From: Streptomyces sp. SJL17-4
GTDB lineage: Bacteria > Actinomycetota > Actinomycetes > Streptomycetales > Streptomycetaceae
Length of the DNA stretch: 64,000 bases
Assembly (NCBI RefSeq): GCF_036826855.1
Contig: NZ_CP104578.1
Coordinates: 3,534,001 to 3,598,000, forward strand
Direction of reading: 5' to 3'
Made by a program: the position numbers and the translations under genes. The notes below the pieces were generated by a model that was not told the origin of the DNA, did not search any database, and worked only from the letters and a program-made list of their open reading frames with translations. Positions 9,966 through 20,058 of this stretch are shown one piece after another. Position 1 is the first letter of the stretch. Each line of letters begins with the position of its first letter.

Positions 9966-10022
9966 GATGTGTGGCCTTTCCCTCTACGTCTGCGCCTACC
10001 AGTATCCCCGACACAAGCGTGA

Positions 10023-10055
10023 GGGGCGGCTCCGGCCACATGCCGGAACCGCCCC
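10023..10055 (-). terminator. Hairpin downstream of guaB
   Basis: Arms of 14 bp with one mismatch (starting GGGGCGGCTCCGGC) around a CACAT loop, 17 bases past the guaB stop. It would reduce read-through into guaB3. Confidence 0.7.
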
Positions 10056-10071
10056 CACGCGTCGCGCTGTG

Positions 10072-12482
<2,411 letters not shown>

Positions 12483-12576
12483 CTCCCGCGCCCTCCCCTC
12501 CCGCTCGATCGACTCGTCCCCGAGGAACTCCACAACTCAAGGATGCGGCATCGCGCGGGTAAGTGACACAAGCCCG

Positions 12577-12614
12577 CCCCGTCCACCCCGCGACGGACGC
12601 GGGCGAGGACGGGG
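12577..12614 (-). terminator. Hairpin downstream of bldM
   Basis: An outer arm CCCCGTCC/GGACGGGG encloses an inner stem CCCGCG/CGCGGG with a five-base loop. It lies 22 bases past the bldM stop and before shbA on the same strand. Confidence 0.6.
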
Positions 12615-12635
12615 AAATGGCCGGTGACCTGCGAT

Positions 12636-13247
12636 TCAGCGGACCAGGCCCCAACGGAATCCGAGGGCGACCGCGTGCGCCCGGTCGGAGGCGCCCAGCT
12701 TCTTGAAGAGACGCCGGGCGTGGGTCTTGACGGTGTCCTCGGAGAGGAAGAGCTCGCGCCCGATCTCCGCGTTGGACCGGCCGTGGCTCATTCCCTCGAG
12801 CACCTGGATCTCGCGCGCGGTGAGGGTGGGCGCGGCGCCCATCTCGGCCGAACGGAGCCGGCGCGGGGCGAGCCGCCAGGTCGGGTCGGCCAGCGCCTGG
12901 GTGACGGTGGCCCGCAGTTCGGCGCGCGAGGCGTCCTTGTGCAGATAGCCGCGGGCGCCGGCGGCGACCGCGAGGGCGACGCCGTCGAGGTCCTCGGCGA
13001 CCGTGAGCATGATGATGCGGGCGCCGGGGTCCGCGGAGAGCAGCCGGCGGACGGTCTCCACGCCGCCCAGACCAGGCATGCGTACGTCCATCAGAATCAG
13101 GTCCGAGCGGTCCGCGCCCCAGCGGCGGAGGACTTCCTCGCCGTTGGCCGCGGTGGTCACGCGCTCGACGCCGGGCACGGTCGCGACCGCGCGGCGGAGC
13201 GCCTCTCGGGCAAGCGGGGAGTCGTCGCAGACGAGAACGGATGTCAT
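12636..13247 (-). CDS. bldM: Orphan response regulator BldM, required for aerial growth
   Basis: 203 residues: receiver domain 1-120 (VLVCDDSPLAREALRRAV, DLILMDVRMPGLGGVE with Asp about 54, then a conserved Lys in RGYLHKDAS) and a LuxR-type helix-turn-helix at about 140-195 (LTAREIQVLEGMSHGRSNAEIGRELFLSEDTVKTH). It matches S. coelicolor BldM almost residue for residue as I recall it. Known work shows BldM acts as a homodimer on early and as a BldM-WhiI heterodimer on late sporulation genes, with a receiver atypical for phosphorylation. There is no partner histidine kinase here. It is divergent from whiD with a long shared upstream region. Confidence 0.96.
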   Translation of the reverse strand: MTSVLVCDDSPLAREALRRAVATVPGVERVTTAANGEEVLRRWGADRSDLILMDVRMPGLGGVETVRRLLSADPGARIIMLTVAEDLDGVALAVAAGARGYLHKDASRAELRATVTQALADPTWRLAPRRLRSAEMGAAPTLTAREIQVLEGMSHGRSNAEIGRELFLSEDTVKTHARRLFKKLGASDRAHAVALGFRWGLVR

Positions 13248-13680
13248 GCCTGACCTCCGTGGCTCTCGCAGCTGTAGCGCGTCACCTTGAGCCTCCAGGG
13301 CTGTACGTAATCGTCACCTGTGCGATTGACGCTCTCGGACACCTGCCCGATCGCTTGTTCCTTCAACCGCCTCCGCACTCTCAACGACGGTCACTCGAAA
13401 GAGTTACGGGTCGGACGGCACGCTTCGGCACTCTACGTGAGGGGCCGTGCGCGGAGGAGAGCGACGCGGCCCATCTGCCCATCATCGAAAGCTCTTGCCC
13501 CATTTAGCGGGTTTTCTTCCCTTTTCGCAGTGTCTGTGGCTAGATTCGCAATGAGTCATATTTACATCTACTTAGACAGTAGGTGTACCGACCCGGACCG
13601 ACGGGGCCCCAGGAGCCCCGGCCATCAGCCATCCACCCGCCCACCTATCCGTTCGACACGGTTTCAAGGGGACTAGCGCA
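13248..13680. promoter_or_regulatory. 433-bp divergent control region of bldM and whiD
   Basis: No gene is supported here. The half nearer whiD is notably AT-richer than the rest of the window (about 13500-13580) and includes TAGATT at about 13541 as a possible -10 for whiD. An AAGGGGA ribosome site lies just before the whiD ATG. The length and position suggest several developmental promoters, but I cannot place them with certainty. Confidence 0.5.
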
Positions 13681-14070
13681 ATGGCAGATTTCTCCCGCCT
13701 TCCCGGACCCAACGCCGATCTGTGGGACTGGCAACTGCTCGCGGCCTGCCGCGGCGTCGACAGCTCCCTGTTCTTCCACCCCGAGGGAGAGCGCGGCGCG
13801 GCACGGAGTGCGCGTGAGAACTCGGCGAAAGAGGTCTGCATGCGGTGCCCGGTACGCGCGGAGTGCGCGGCACACGCACTCGCCGTGCGGGAGCCCTATG
13901 GCGTATGGGGCGGCCTCACCGAGGACGAACGCGAAGAGCTCATGGGACGCGCGCGCAATCGCCTGATCACAGCGGCGCCGACGGCGGCGTCGGTCGCGTC
14001 CACGGCTTCCGTGACATCCATGACGACATCGGCGTCGGCAGCAGGCCGGCCGATTGTGGAGCGCATGTGA
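13681..14070 (+). CDS. whiD: WhiB-like [4Fe-4S] protein WhiD, sporulation regulator
   Basis: The four iron-sulfur ligands are C23, C53, C56 and C62 (in LLAACRG and EVCMRCPVRAEC), followed by the GVWGG turn and basic helix. Residues 1-95 are nearly identical to S. coelicolor WhiD. WhiD binds the region 4 domain of the principal sigma factor and is needed for normal spore septation and maturation. The C-terminus is longer than I recall for WhiD (129 residues against about 112) and ends in a run of A, S, T and V (about 97-125), which looks like a low-complexity extension and is probably not essential. Confidence 0.95.
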   Translation: MADFSRLPGPNADLWDWQLLAACRGVDSSLFFHPEGERGAARSARENSAKEVCMRCPVRAECAAHALAVREPYGVWGGLTEDEREELMGRARNRLITAAPTAASVASTASVTSMTTSASAAGRPIVERM

Positions 14071-14137
14071 AGGAACGTTTCCTCAGTTAAGCACCCGAAC
14101 TGGTCACCGAACTGAGCACCTGACAACCGGAGCCGCG

Positions 14138-14221
14138 CCCACGCGCGCGAGGCGGTGCCCTACGCGCGCGAGGTGGCGTCCTACGCACGCATGGCGGCGT
14201 CCTACGCGCGCGTGGCGGCCC
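14138..14221. repeat. Four 21-bp tandem repeats across the LysR-gene stop codon
   Basis: Units start at 14138, 14159, 14180 and 14201, with core CTACGCGCGCGTGGCGG. Three of the four contain CTA, so the TAG stop of the minus-strand LysR gene is repeated twice more just downstream. Confidence 0.85.
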
Positions 14222-15119
14222 GAGTCAGCTCGTCGAGCGTGGCGGCGACGGCCGGGACCTGCGCCAGGTCGGGCAGCGTCAGGGCCACGATCTCCCGCTC
14301 CACTGCGGGCTCCACGGCCACGGTCCGCGCCCCCCTGGGCCGTACGGACTCGATGGCCAGCTCCGGCAGGACGGCCACGCCGAGCCCGGCGCCGACCAGG
14401 CCCACCACGGCCGGATAGTCGTCGGTGGCGAAGTCGATACGGGGGGTGAAGCCCGCTTCCTCGCACACGTCCACGAGCTGACGGCGGCAGCGCGGGCAGC
14501 CCGCGATCCAGGACTCCTCGGCCAGTTCGGCCATGCCCACGGACCCGGCCCCGGCGAGCCGGTGCCCTTCGGGGACCAGGCCCACCAGACGGTCGGCCAG
14601 GATCGGGCGCACGACCAGGTCGTCCCACTCCGCCTGCCCGTCGGGCTGCCGGCCGGCCGTACCGGCGCCGTACCGGAAGGCGAGGGCCACGTCGCAGTCG
14701 CCCTCGCGGAGCATCTCGATCGAGCGCGGCGGTTCGGCCTCGACGAGCGAGACGCGGGTGCCGGGGTGCGCGGCCCGCAGCGCGGCGAGCGCGGTGGGGA
14801 CGAGCGTGGAGCTGCCGCTCGGGAAAGAGACCAGCCGGACCCGGCCGGCGCGGAGCCCGGCGATCGCGGCGACCTCCTCCTCGGCGGCGGTGAGCCCGGC
14901 GAGGATGCCGGAGGCGTGGCGGACCAGGACCTCACCGGCCTCGGTGAGGCGCATCTCGCGGCCCGTACGGATCAGCAGCGGCGTGCCGGCGGAGCCTTCG
15001 AGGGCCTTCATCTGCTGGCTGACGGCGGGCTGGGTGCAGCCCAGTTCGCGCGCGGCGGCCGAGAAGGAGCCGGTGGCGGCGACGGCGCGCAGGACGCGGA
15101 GATGACGAGCCTCGATCAT
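14202..15119 (-). CDS. LysR-family transcriptional regulator
   Basis: A 305-residue LTTR. The winged helix-turn-helix occupies residues 1-60 (EARHLRVLRAVAATGSFSAAARELG, then TQPAVSQQMKALE), followed by a LysR substrate-binding domain (about 90-300). There is a CPRCRR motif in the effector domain that could sense metals or oxidants, but this is speculative. ATG at 15119 follows CTGGAGCGC; ATG at 15131 four codons upstream is an equally possible start. It is divergent from the MOSC gene with about 90 bp between, a typical layout for a LysR regulator and its target, so the MOSC gene may be its target. Confidence 0.9.
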   Translation of the reverse strand: MIEARHLRVLRAVAATGSFSAAARELGCTQPAVSQQMKALEGSAGTPLLIRTGREMRLTEAGEVLVRHASGILAGLTAAEEEVAAIAGLRAGRVRLVSFPSGSSTLVPTALAALRAAHPGTRVSLVEAEPPRSIEMLREGDCDVALAFRYGAGTAGRQPDGQAEWDDLVVRPILADRLVGLVPEGHRLAGAGSVGMAELAEESWIAGCPRCRRQLVDVCEEAGFTPRIDFATDDYPAVVGLVGAGLGVAVLPELAIESVRPRGARTVAVEPAVEREIVALTLPDLAQVPAVAATLDELTRAATRA

Positions 15120-15209
15120 GCGCTCCAGCATAAGCGAATCTTGGGTGAAGCGCCGCTTTCCATCCTTCAGCTTTGAGGTGGAGAGGATGGGTGCCCGTAA
15201 AGTGCCCAC

Positions 15210-15884
15210 ATGACCTTGCTGAGTGTGAATGTGGGCCGTGCCAAGGCCGTGGACTACACCGAGGCCGCGGCCGGCCTGACCGCCATCGACAAGCGCCCCG
15301 TGGAGGGCCCGGTCCGGATCGAGGCGCCCGGGGCGCCCGGCGTCGGCAGGAGCGGGCTCGCCGGGGACACCGTCTGCGACCTGCGCTTCCACGGCGGCAA
15401 CGACCGGGCCGCGTACGCCTTCGCGCGCGAGGACCTGGACCGTTGGGAGCGGGAGCTCGGCCGCCCGCTCGCCAACGGATCCTTCGGCGAGAACCTCACG
15501 ACCGACGGCCTCGACGTGAACGGCGCCCTGATCGGCGAGCGCTGGCGGATCGGCGAGGAGGTCGTCCTGGAGGTCACCGGCGGCCGCATCCCCTGCCGTA
15601 CGTTCGCCGGCTTCCTGGAGGAGAAGGGCTGGGTCAGGCGGTTCACGCAGTCCGAGGCCGGTCCGGGCGCGCTGCTGCGGGTGATCGTGCCGGGCGAGAT
15701 CCGCGCCGGCGACCCGATCACGGTCGTCCACCGGCCCGACCACGACATCACCGTCGCGCTGCTCCACCGCGCCGCGACCACCGAACGCACCCTGCTCCCC
15801 CGCACGTTGGTCGCCGCCGAATGGATGGAGTCCGGACTCCTCGCGCTCGCACGCCAGTACGCGGAGAAGTACGCGCGCGCGTAG
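15210..15884 (+). CDS. MOSC-domain protein (YiiM type)
   Basis: 224 residues with a MOSC core: GDTVCDLRFHGGNDRAAYAF (about 50-70), GSFGENLTTDG and the conserved Cys in GGRIPCRTFAGF (about 130). YiiM-type proteins reduce N-hydroxylated compounds using molybdenum cofactor bound through such a Cys, by family knowledge. A C-terminal helical segment follows (about 175-224). ATG at 15210 is the only plausible start. It is divergent from the LysR gene. The substrate is unknown. Confidence 0.88.
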   Translation: MTLLSVNVGRAKAVDYTEAAAGLTAIDKRPVEGPVRIEAPGAPGVGRSGLAGDTVCDLRFHGGNDRAAYAFAREDLDRWERELGRPLANGSFGENLTTDGLDVNGALIGERWRIGEEVVLEVTGGRIPCRTFAGFLEEKGWVRRFTQSEAGPGALLRVIVPGEIRAGDPITVVHRPDHDITVALLHRAATTERTLLPRTLVAAEWMESGLLALARQYAEKYARA

Positions 15885-15899
15885 TCGGCTCCCGGCCGG

Positions 15900-15945
15900 C
15901 GCCTGGTCGGCGCCTGGTCGGGGCGTGGGCCGGGGCGTGGGTCGG
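15900..15945. repeat. Short tandem repeats just past the MOSC-gene stop
   Basis: CGCCTGGTCGG occurs twice in a row (15900, 15911), followed by related GGGCGTGGG copies. The repeats begin 16 bases after the TAG stop. Confidence 0.6.
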
Positions 15946-15991
15946 CGGTACGCGGACAAGAACGTCCGCCCACGGGCATTACCGTGCCCGT

Positions 15992-16765
15992 ATGACGACT
16001 GCACTGATTACGGGCGCCACCGCGGGCATCGGGGCCGCTTTCGCACGGAGGCTCGCGGCGGACGGCCACGATGTCGTGCTCGTGGCCCGGGACATGAAGC
16101 GGCTCCGGGAGCAGGCGACGGAGCTGCACGACCGCCACGGCATCGAGGCCGAGGTGCTCGCGGCGGACCTCGCCGAGGAGAAGGGCATCGCCGCCGTCGA
16201 GGCCCGGCTCTCGGACCCGAAGCAGCCGGTGGACATGCTCGTGAACAACGCCGGCTTCGGCAACAAGGGCCGCTTCCTCGAGGTGTCCATGGCCGACGAG
16301 CTGAAGATGCTCACGGTGCACTGCGAGGCGGTGCTGCGGCTGACCTCGGCGGCCGCCGCCTCGATGAAGGAGCGCCGGCGGGGCTCCGTGGTCAACGTCG
16401 CCTCGGTGGCGGCCTTCGTGCCCCGCGGCACGTACGGGGCGTCGAAGGCCTGGGTCGTGCAGTTCACCCAGGGCGCGGCGCGGGACCTGGCGGGCAGCGG
16501 CGTACGGCTGATGGCGCTCTGCCCCGGCTTCGTACGGACCGAGTTCCACGAGCGGGCCGGGATGGGGACGGACAACATCCCGGGCTGGATGTGGCTCGAC
16601 GCGGACAAGCTGGTGACGGCGGCGCTCGCGGACCTGGACCGGGGGAAGTCGCTGTCGATCCCCGATCCCCGCTACAAGGCCCTCATGGGTGTGGTGAAGC
16701 TGGCGCCGCGCGGGCTGCTCGGCGGGGTCTCCTCCAAGGCGGGCAGGAAGTACGGGCCGAAGTAG
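15992..16765 (+). CDS. Short-chain dehydrogenase/reductase
   Basis: 257 residues with classical SDR features: cofactor motif TGATAGIG (residues 8-15), NNAG (about 88-91), catalytic Ser (NVASVAAF, about 138) and YGASK (about 150). The C-terminus ends PRGLLGGVSSKAGRKYGPK, a positively charged tail. The sequence resembles the YqjQ/DltE-like group often annotated as SDR of unknown substrate. It lies alone between the MOSC gene and a convergent DUF2264 gene, only 19 bp from the latter. An oxidoreductase function is firm; the substrate is not. Confidence 0.9.
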   Translation: MTTALITGATAGIGAAFARRLAADGHDVVLVARDMKRLREQATELHDRHGIEAEVLAADLAEEKGIAAVEARLSDPKQPVDMLVNNAGFGNKGRFLEVSMADELKMLTVHCEAVLRLTSAAAASMKERRRGSVVNVASVAAFVPRGTYGASKAWVVQFTQGAARDLAGSGVRLMALCPGFVRTEFHERAGMGTDNIPGWMWLDADKLVTAALADLDRGKSLSIPDPRYKALMGVVKLAPRGLLGGVSSKAGRKYGPK

Positions 16766-16784
16766 GACGTTCACCCCGGCCCGC

Positions 16785-18599
16785 TCACCCGTCCCGTGCG
16801 TCGAGGTCCAGTCGCGTGGTGGTGCCGTCCTGCCAGGTGACGTGGAGCGCGTGGCCGGTGGTCCGGACGGTCGCGAGGTCCGCGACGGGGGCCGGGGCGG
16901 GCTCGGCGGTGAGTGAGGCGAGCGCGACGAAGAGGGTGGCCGGGCCGTTCGTGGCGCCGTGCAGGGCGAGGGTGCGGCTGTCGGGGCCCTGAAGGGTTTC
17001 CCCGGTGGGGAGTTCGACGGCTTCGCGGTCCGCCGGGTAGCCGTGGACCGGGTGGAGCTGGGCGTGCGGCCCCCCAGGAGTGGTGGCCCAGCCGGTCTGC
17101 CGTACGGGTGTCCCCTCCGGGGCGCCGAGGACCAGGTGGGCACGGACCTCGGCGCGGCCGTGGGCGAGGGTCGCGGAGACGACCCGGACGCCGGGGTACG
17201 GGGTGTGCCGGGAGGCGGCCCAGCCGGGGCCGGTGCCGGCGGGTGCGGCGGGGCCCCGGGTGGTCGGCCTCCCTTCGACGAGCAGCGCGAAGTGGTTGTC
17301 GGCGGGGGCCGGCCCGGTGGTGGGTCCCGTACGGGTCGCGTACGCGTGGCGGGCGTAACCGGGGTCGTCCTCGCCCGCCTCGGCGCTGTGCACATGGTTG
17401 CTGCCGTGGTTGTGGAGGCGTACGAGTCCGTCGGCGGCGGTGGTCTGGACGAGCAGCCCGGCCGGGGCGAAGGGGCGGACGGTGTCGGCCCGTTCGGCCG
17501 GCAGGGGTTCCTCGGGGTCGGTCCAGGCGGGATGACCGGCGGGCAGGAGGAGGCCGAGGAAGCCCTTGGACGCCCAGTAGGGGGAGCCGGGGCCCGAGTA
17601 CTCCTGGACCAGGGGCGGGTACGGGCCGTGCCAGCCGAGCGTGAGGAGCCCGTTCGGGTCGGTGGCGCCGCGGTCGAGGAAGTACCGCAGGGTGCCGGAG
17701 GCGAGGCGGCGGGTGGCGCCCGGGGTGAGCGGGGTGTGGCCGGTGAGGGTGCCGAGCCAGGGGGCGGCGGCCGCGGCGAAGCGGTAGATCAGGGAGCGCC
17801 CGTACGGGAGCGGGGCGCCGTTGGCGTCGAACAGGTGGACGTAGTCGTCGAGATGGGCGCGCAGGCGGGGCCCGTACCGGTCGAGGAGCTCCCGGTCGCC
17901 GGCGAGGTGGGCGTGGAGGACCGGGTAGAAGTGCAGGGCCCAGGCGTTGTAGTGGTCGAAGGCGCGGTTGTCGCCGTCGCTGTACCAGCCGTCGCCGAGG
18001 TACCAGTCCTCGATGCGGGCGAGGGAGCGGTCGACGGTGGCGGCGGCCCGGTCGGTGTCGACGCCGGCGTCCTGGAGGAAGCCGGCGACGGTGAGGCCGA
18101 AGAGCCACCAGTTGTTGTCGACGGGGGACGGGGCGAGGGCGGGGCGGAGCCAGTCGACGAGCTGTTCGCGGGTGCGGTCGTCGAGCCGGTCCCAGAGCCA
18201 GGGGCGGGTGAGGCGGAGGCCGAGGGCGACCGAGGCGGCCTCGACGATCGCCTGGCGGGTGTCGGCCATCGCGGGCCAGGACTCGCGGTCGCCCCGTCCC
18301 GGCTTCGCGGTTCCGGCGGCGAGCCCCGCCGCGTACCGGTCGAGATGCCCGTGCGGGTCCTCGCCCCGCGCGCCCGCGACCCGGAGCGCGGCGAGGAGGA
18401 AGGTGCGGGCCCAGCCCTCCAGGCCGTCGGAGCGGGCTCCGGACCAGCTGGGGCGGGGGCCGGGCAGGTCGATCAGTCCGTGCAGCGGGGAGGCGTACGG
18501 GCGTACCGCCAGGAGGAGTCGGTCGGCCGTGGCCTCCCAGTGGGCACGGGTCCAGCCGGTGTACGGGCTGAGCTCACGATTCTCGGGCGGCGTGGGCAT
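16785..18599 (-). CDS. DUF2264 protein, likely carbohydrate-active
   Basis: 604 residues. The N-terminal half matches DUF2264 (SPYTGWTRAHWEATADRLL, DNNWWLFGLTVAGFL, ADGWYSDGDNRAFDHYNAWALHFYPVLH in approximate form). The rest is a beta-rich domain (about 380-604) with HNHGSNH. Such proteins resemble alpha/alpha-barrel glycan-degrading enzymes and are often found with sugar importers, but I know of no defined reaction for this family. ATG at 18599 has AGGGAG six bases upstream. A 32-bp inverted repeat lies 126 bp upstream and is shared with the divergent regulator gene, suggesting control by it. Confidence 0.85.
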   Translation of the reverse strand: MPTPPENRELSPYTGWTRAHWEATADRLLLAVRPYASPLHGLIDLPGPRPSWSGARSDGLEGWARTFLLAALRVAGARGEDPHGHLDRYAAGLAAGTAKPGRGDRESWPAMADTRQAIVEAASVALGLRLTRPWLWDRLDDRTREQLVDWLRPALAPSPVDNNWWLFGLTVAGFLQDAGVDTDRAAATVDRSLARIEDWYLGDGWYSDGDNRAFDHYNAWALHFYPVLHAHLAGDRELLDRYGPRLRAHLDDYVHLFDANGAPLPYGRSLIYRFAAAAAPWLGTLTGHTPLTPGATRRLASGTLRYFLDRGATDPNGLLTLGWHGPYPPLVQEYSGPGSPYWASKGFLGLLLPAGHPAWTDPEEPLPAERADTVRPFAPAGLLVQTTAADGLVRLHNHGSNHVHSAEAGEDDPGYARHAYATRTGPTTGPAPADNHFALLVEGRPTTRGPAAPAGTGPGWAASRHTPYPGVRVVSATLAHGRAEVRAHLVLGAPEGTPVRQTGWATTPGGPHAQLHPVHGYPADREAVELPTGETLQGPDSRTLALHGATNGPATLFVALASLTAEPAPAPVADLATVRTTGHALHVTWQDGTTTRLDLDARDG

Positions 18600-18695
18600 G
18601 ATGCTCCCTGTGGCTCCCTGGGGCTTCCCTGTCGTTCGCTGTCGCTCACCGGGTCCCTGCGGTGACGACCGCTGTCGCCGGGAATCCTGAACAGG

Positions 18696-18756
18696 CTCCG
18701 ATCGAACGTCAAGGGAATCGGAGCGAATGATCGAAATTTCTTCCGTTCGATCATTC
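18696..18756. promoter_or_regulatory. Candidate operators between the DUF2264 gene and its regulator
   Basis: Two inverted repeats lie here: CTCCGAT (18696-18702) with ATCGGAG (18717-18723), and an 11-bp perfect pair GAATGATCGAA (18725-18735) with TTCGATCATTC (18746-18756). The inner sequence TGATCGAAA recurs (reverse strand) upstream of the ABC importer at 19963-19971. Confidence 0.65.
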
Positions 18757-18815
18757 GGGGGCCGTGTGTGATCTAAGGTCTGGGGACCACCACCACCGCG
18801 AGGGGGAACTGCGCC

Positions 18816-19913
18816 GTGCGCGAGAGTGCTGCCGAACGACACGACCGACTGCTGGCCCTGGTGCGCGAGCGCGGCACCGCCCGCGTCGCCGAACTGGCCG
18901 AGCGGCTCGGGGTCTCCCCCGTCACCGCCCGCCGGGACGTCGAACTCCTGGCCGGCCGGGGCCTGCTCGACCGGGTGCACGGCCAGGTGTCCTGGCCCGA
19001 GCGGCGGGGCGCCCCGGGCGGCGGCCGGACCGGCGAGGGCCTGGTCCTCGGCCTGCTCGCCCCCTCCGCCACGTACTACTTCGCCGAGGTCATCCGTGGT
19101 GCGCACGAGGCGGCCGCCCGCGCCGGCGCCCGGCTCGTCCTGCGCGTCTCGGACTACCGGCCGGAGGAGGACCGGGCCCGCACCGAGGGACTGCTCGCGG
19201 CCGGCGCCGAGGGCGTCCTCGTCGCACCCGGCTGGCGGGGTCCCGAGGACCGGCGCGCCTACGGGGACTGGCTGGCCGAACTCCCCGTGCCGACCGTGCT
19301 CCTGGAGCGCCGGGCCGAACCCGGCAGCCCGCTGGACGGACTCGACCGGGTCGCCTCCGACCACGGCCACGGCGTCCTGCTCGCCCTGCGCCATCTGCTC
19401 GCCCTCGGCCACGCGACCCCGCTGCTCGTGGCGCGCCGGGACTCGCCGACCGCGCTCGCGGTGCGCGCCGGATACGCCGAGGCGCTGGGCACCCTGGGCC
19501 TGGCGGAGCCGCGCCCGGTCATCGACTCCGTACCGGCGGAGGCGGATCCGGAGGGCTTCGAGCGGGCGGTACGGGCGCTGCACGACGCGGTCACGTCCGG
19601 CCTGGCGGGCGCGGCCCTGGTGCACAACGACGTGGACGCGATCGAGATCGTGCAGCGCCTCGCCGAGCTGGGCGTACGGGTGCCGCAGGACCTGGCCCTG
19701 ATCGCGTACGACGACGAGGTCGCCGCGCTCGCCGACACCCCGCTGACGGCGGTCGCGCCGCCGAAGCGGCAGGTGGGGCGGCACGCCACCGAACTCCTGG
19801 TGGAGCGGCTGACGGAGGGCGCGGACGAGGACGCGGCCCGGCGTCATCTGGGGCTGCTGCCGAGGCTGCGGGTCCGGGACTCGTGCGGGGCGCGCACGAC
19901 GTCCTCGGTCTGA
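18816..19913 (+). CDS. Hybrid regulator: DeoR-type HTH with LacI-type sensor domain
   Basis: 365 residues. The first 57 form a DeoR-like helix-turn-helix (AERHDRLLALVRERGTARV, AERLGVSPVTARRDVELLAGRGLL), while residues 75-350 match the LacI/GalR periplasmic-binding-like domain (LGLLAPSATYYFAEVIRGAHEAA, VASDHGHGVLLALRHLLALGH, LVHNDVDAIEIVQRLAELGVRVPQDLALIAYDDE). Sensor domains of this type bind a sugar and release DNA. GTG at 18816 follows GAGGGGGAA by about ten bases. It is flanked by the DUF2264 gene and the importer, each with a related operator, so control of both is inferred. Confidence 0.9.
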   Translation: MRESAAERHDRLLALVRERGTARVAELAERLGVSPVTARRDVELLAGRGLLDRVHGQVSWPERRGAPGGGRTGEGLVLGLLAPSATYYFAEVIRGAHEAAARAGARLVLRVSDYRPEEDRARTEGLLAAGAEGVLVAPGWRGPEDRRAYGDWLAELPVPTVLLERRAEPGSPLDGLDRVASDHGHGVLLALRHLLALGHATPLLVARRDSPTALAVRAGYAEALGTLGLAEPRPVIDSVPAEADPEGFERAVRALHDAVTSGLAGAALVHNDVDAIEIVQRLAELGVRVPQDLALIAYDDEVAALADTPLTAVAPPKRQVGRHATELLVERLTEGADEDAARRHLGLLPRLRVRDSCGARTTSSV

Positions 19914-19954
19914 GTTCCGGCGGAGTTACGACTGAGCTCCGAACGACCTACATC

Positions 19955-19971
19955 TGATCTTTTTTCGATCA
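19955..19971. promoter_or_regulatory. Candidate operator upstream of the sugar importer
   Basis: TGATC-N7-GATCA, containing TTTCGATCA which is the reverse complement of TGATCGAAA in the divergent operator at 18725-18756. It lies about 90 bp before the binding-protein gene. Confidence 0.5.
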
Positions 19972-20058
19972 ATCAATCTTTCGCTCTTGACTTCGGTCAT
20001 GAACGGTCACAGGATCACGGCCACAACCTCCCCGCCGCCGCCCTTCAGGAGTCGTGCC

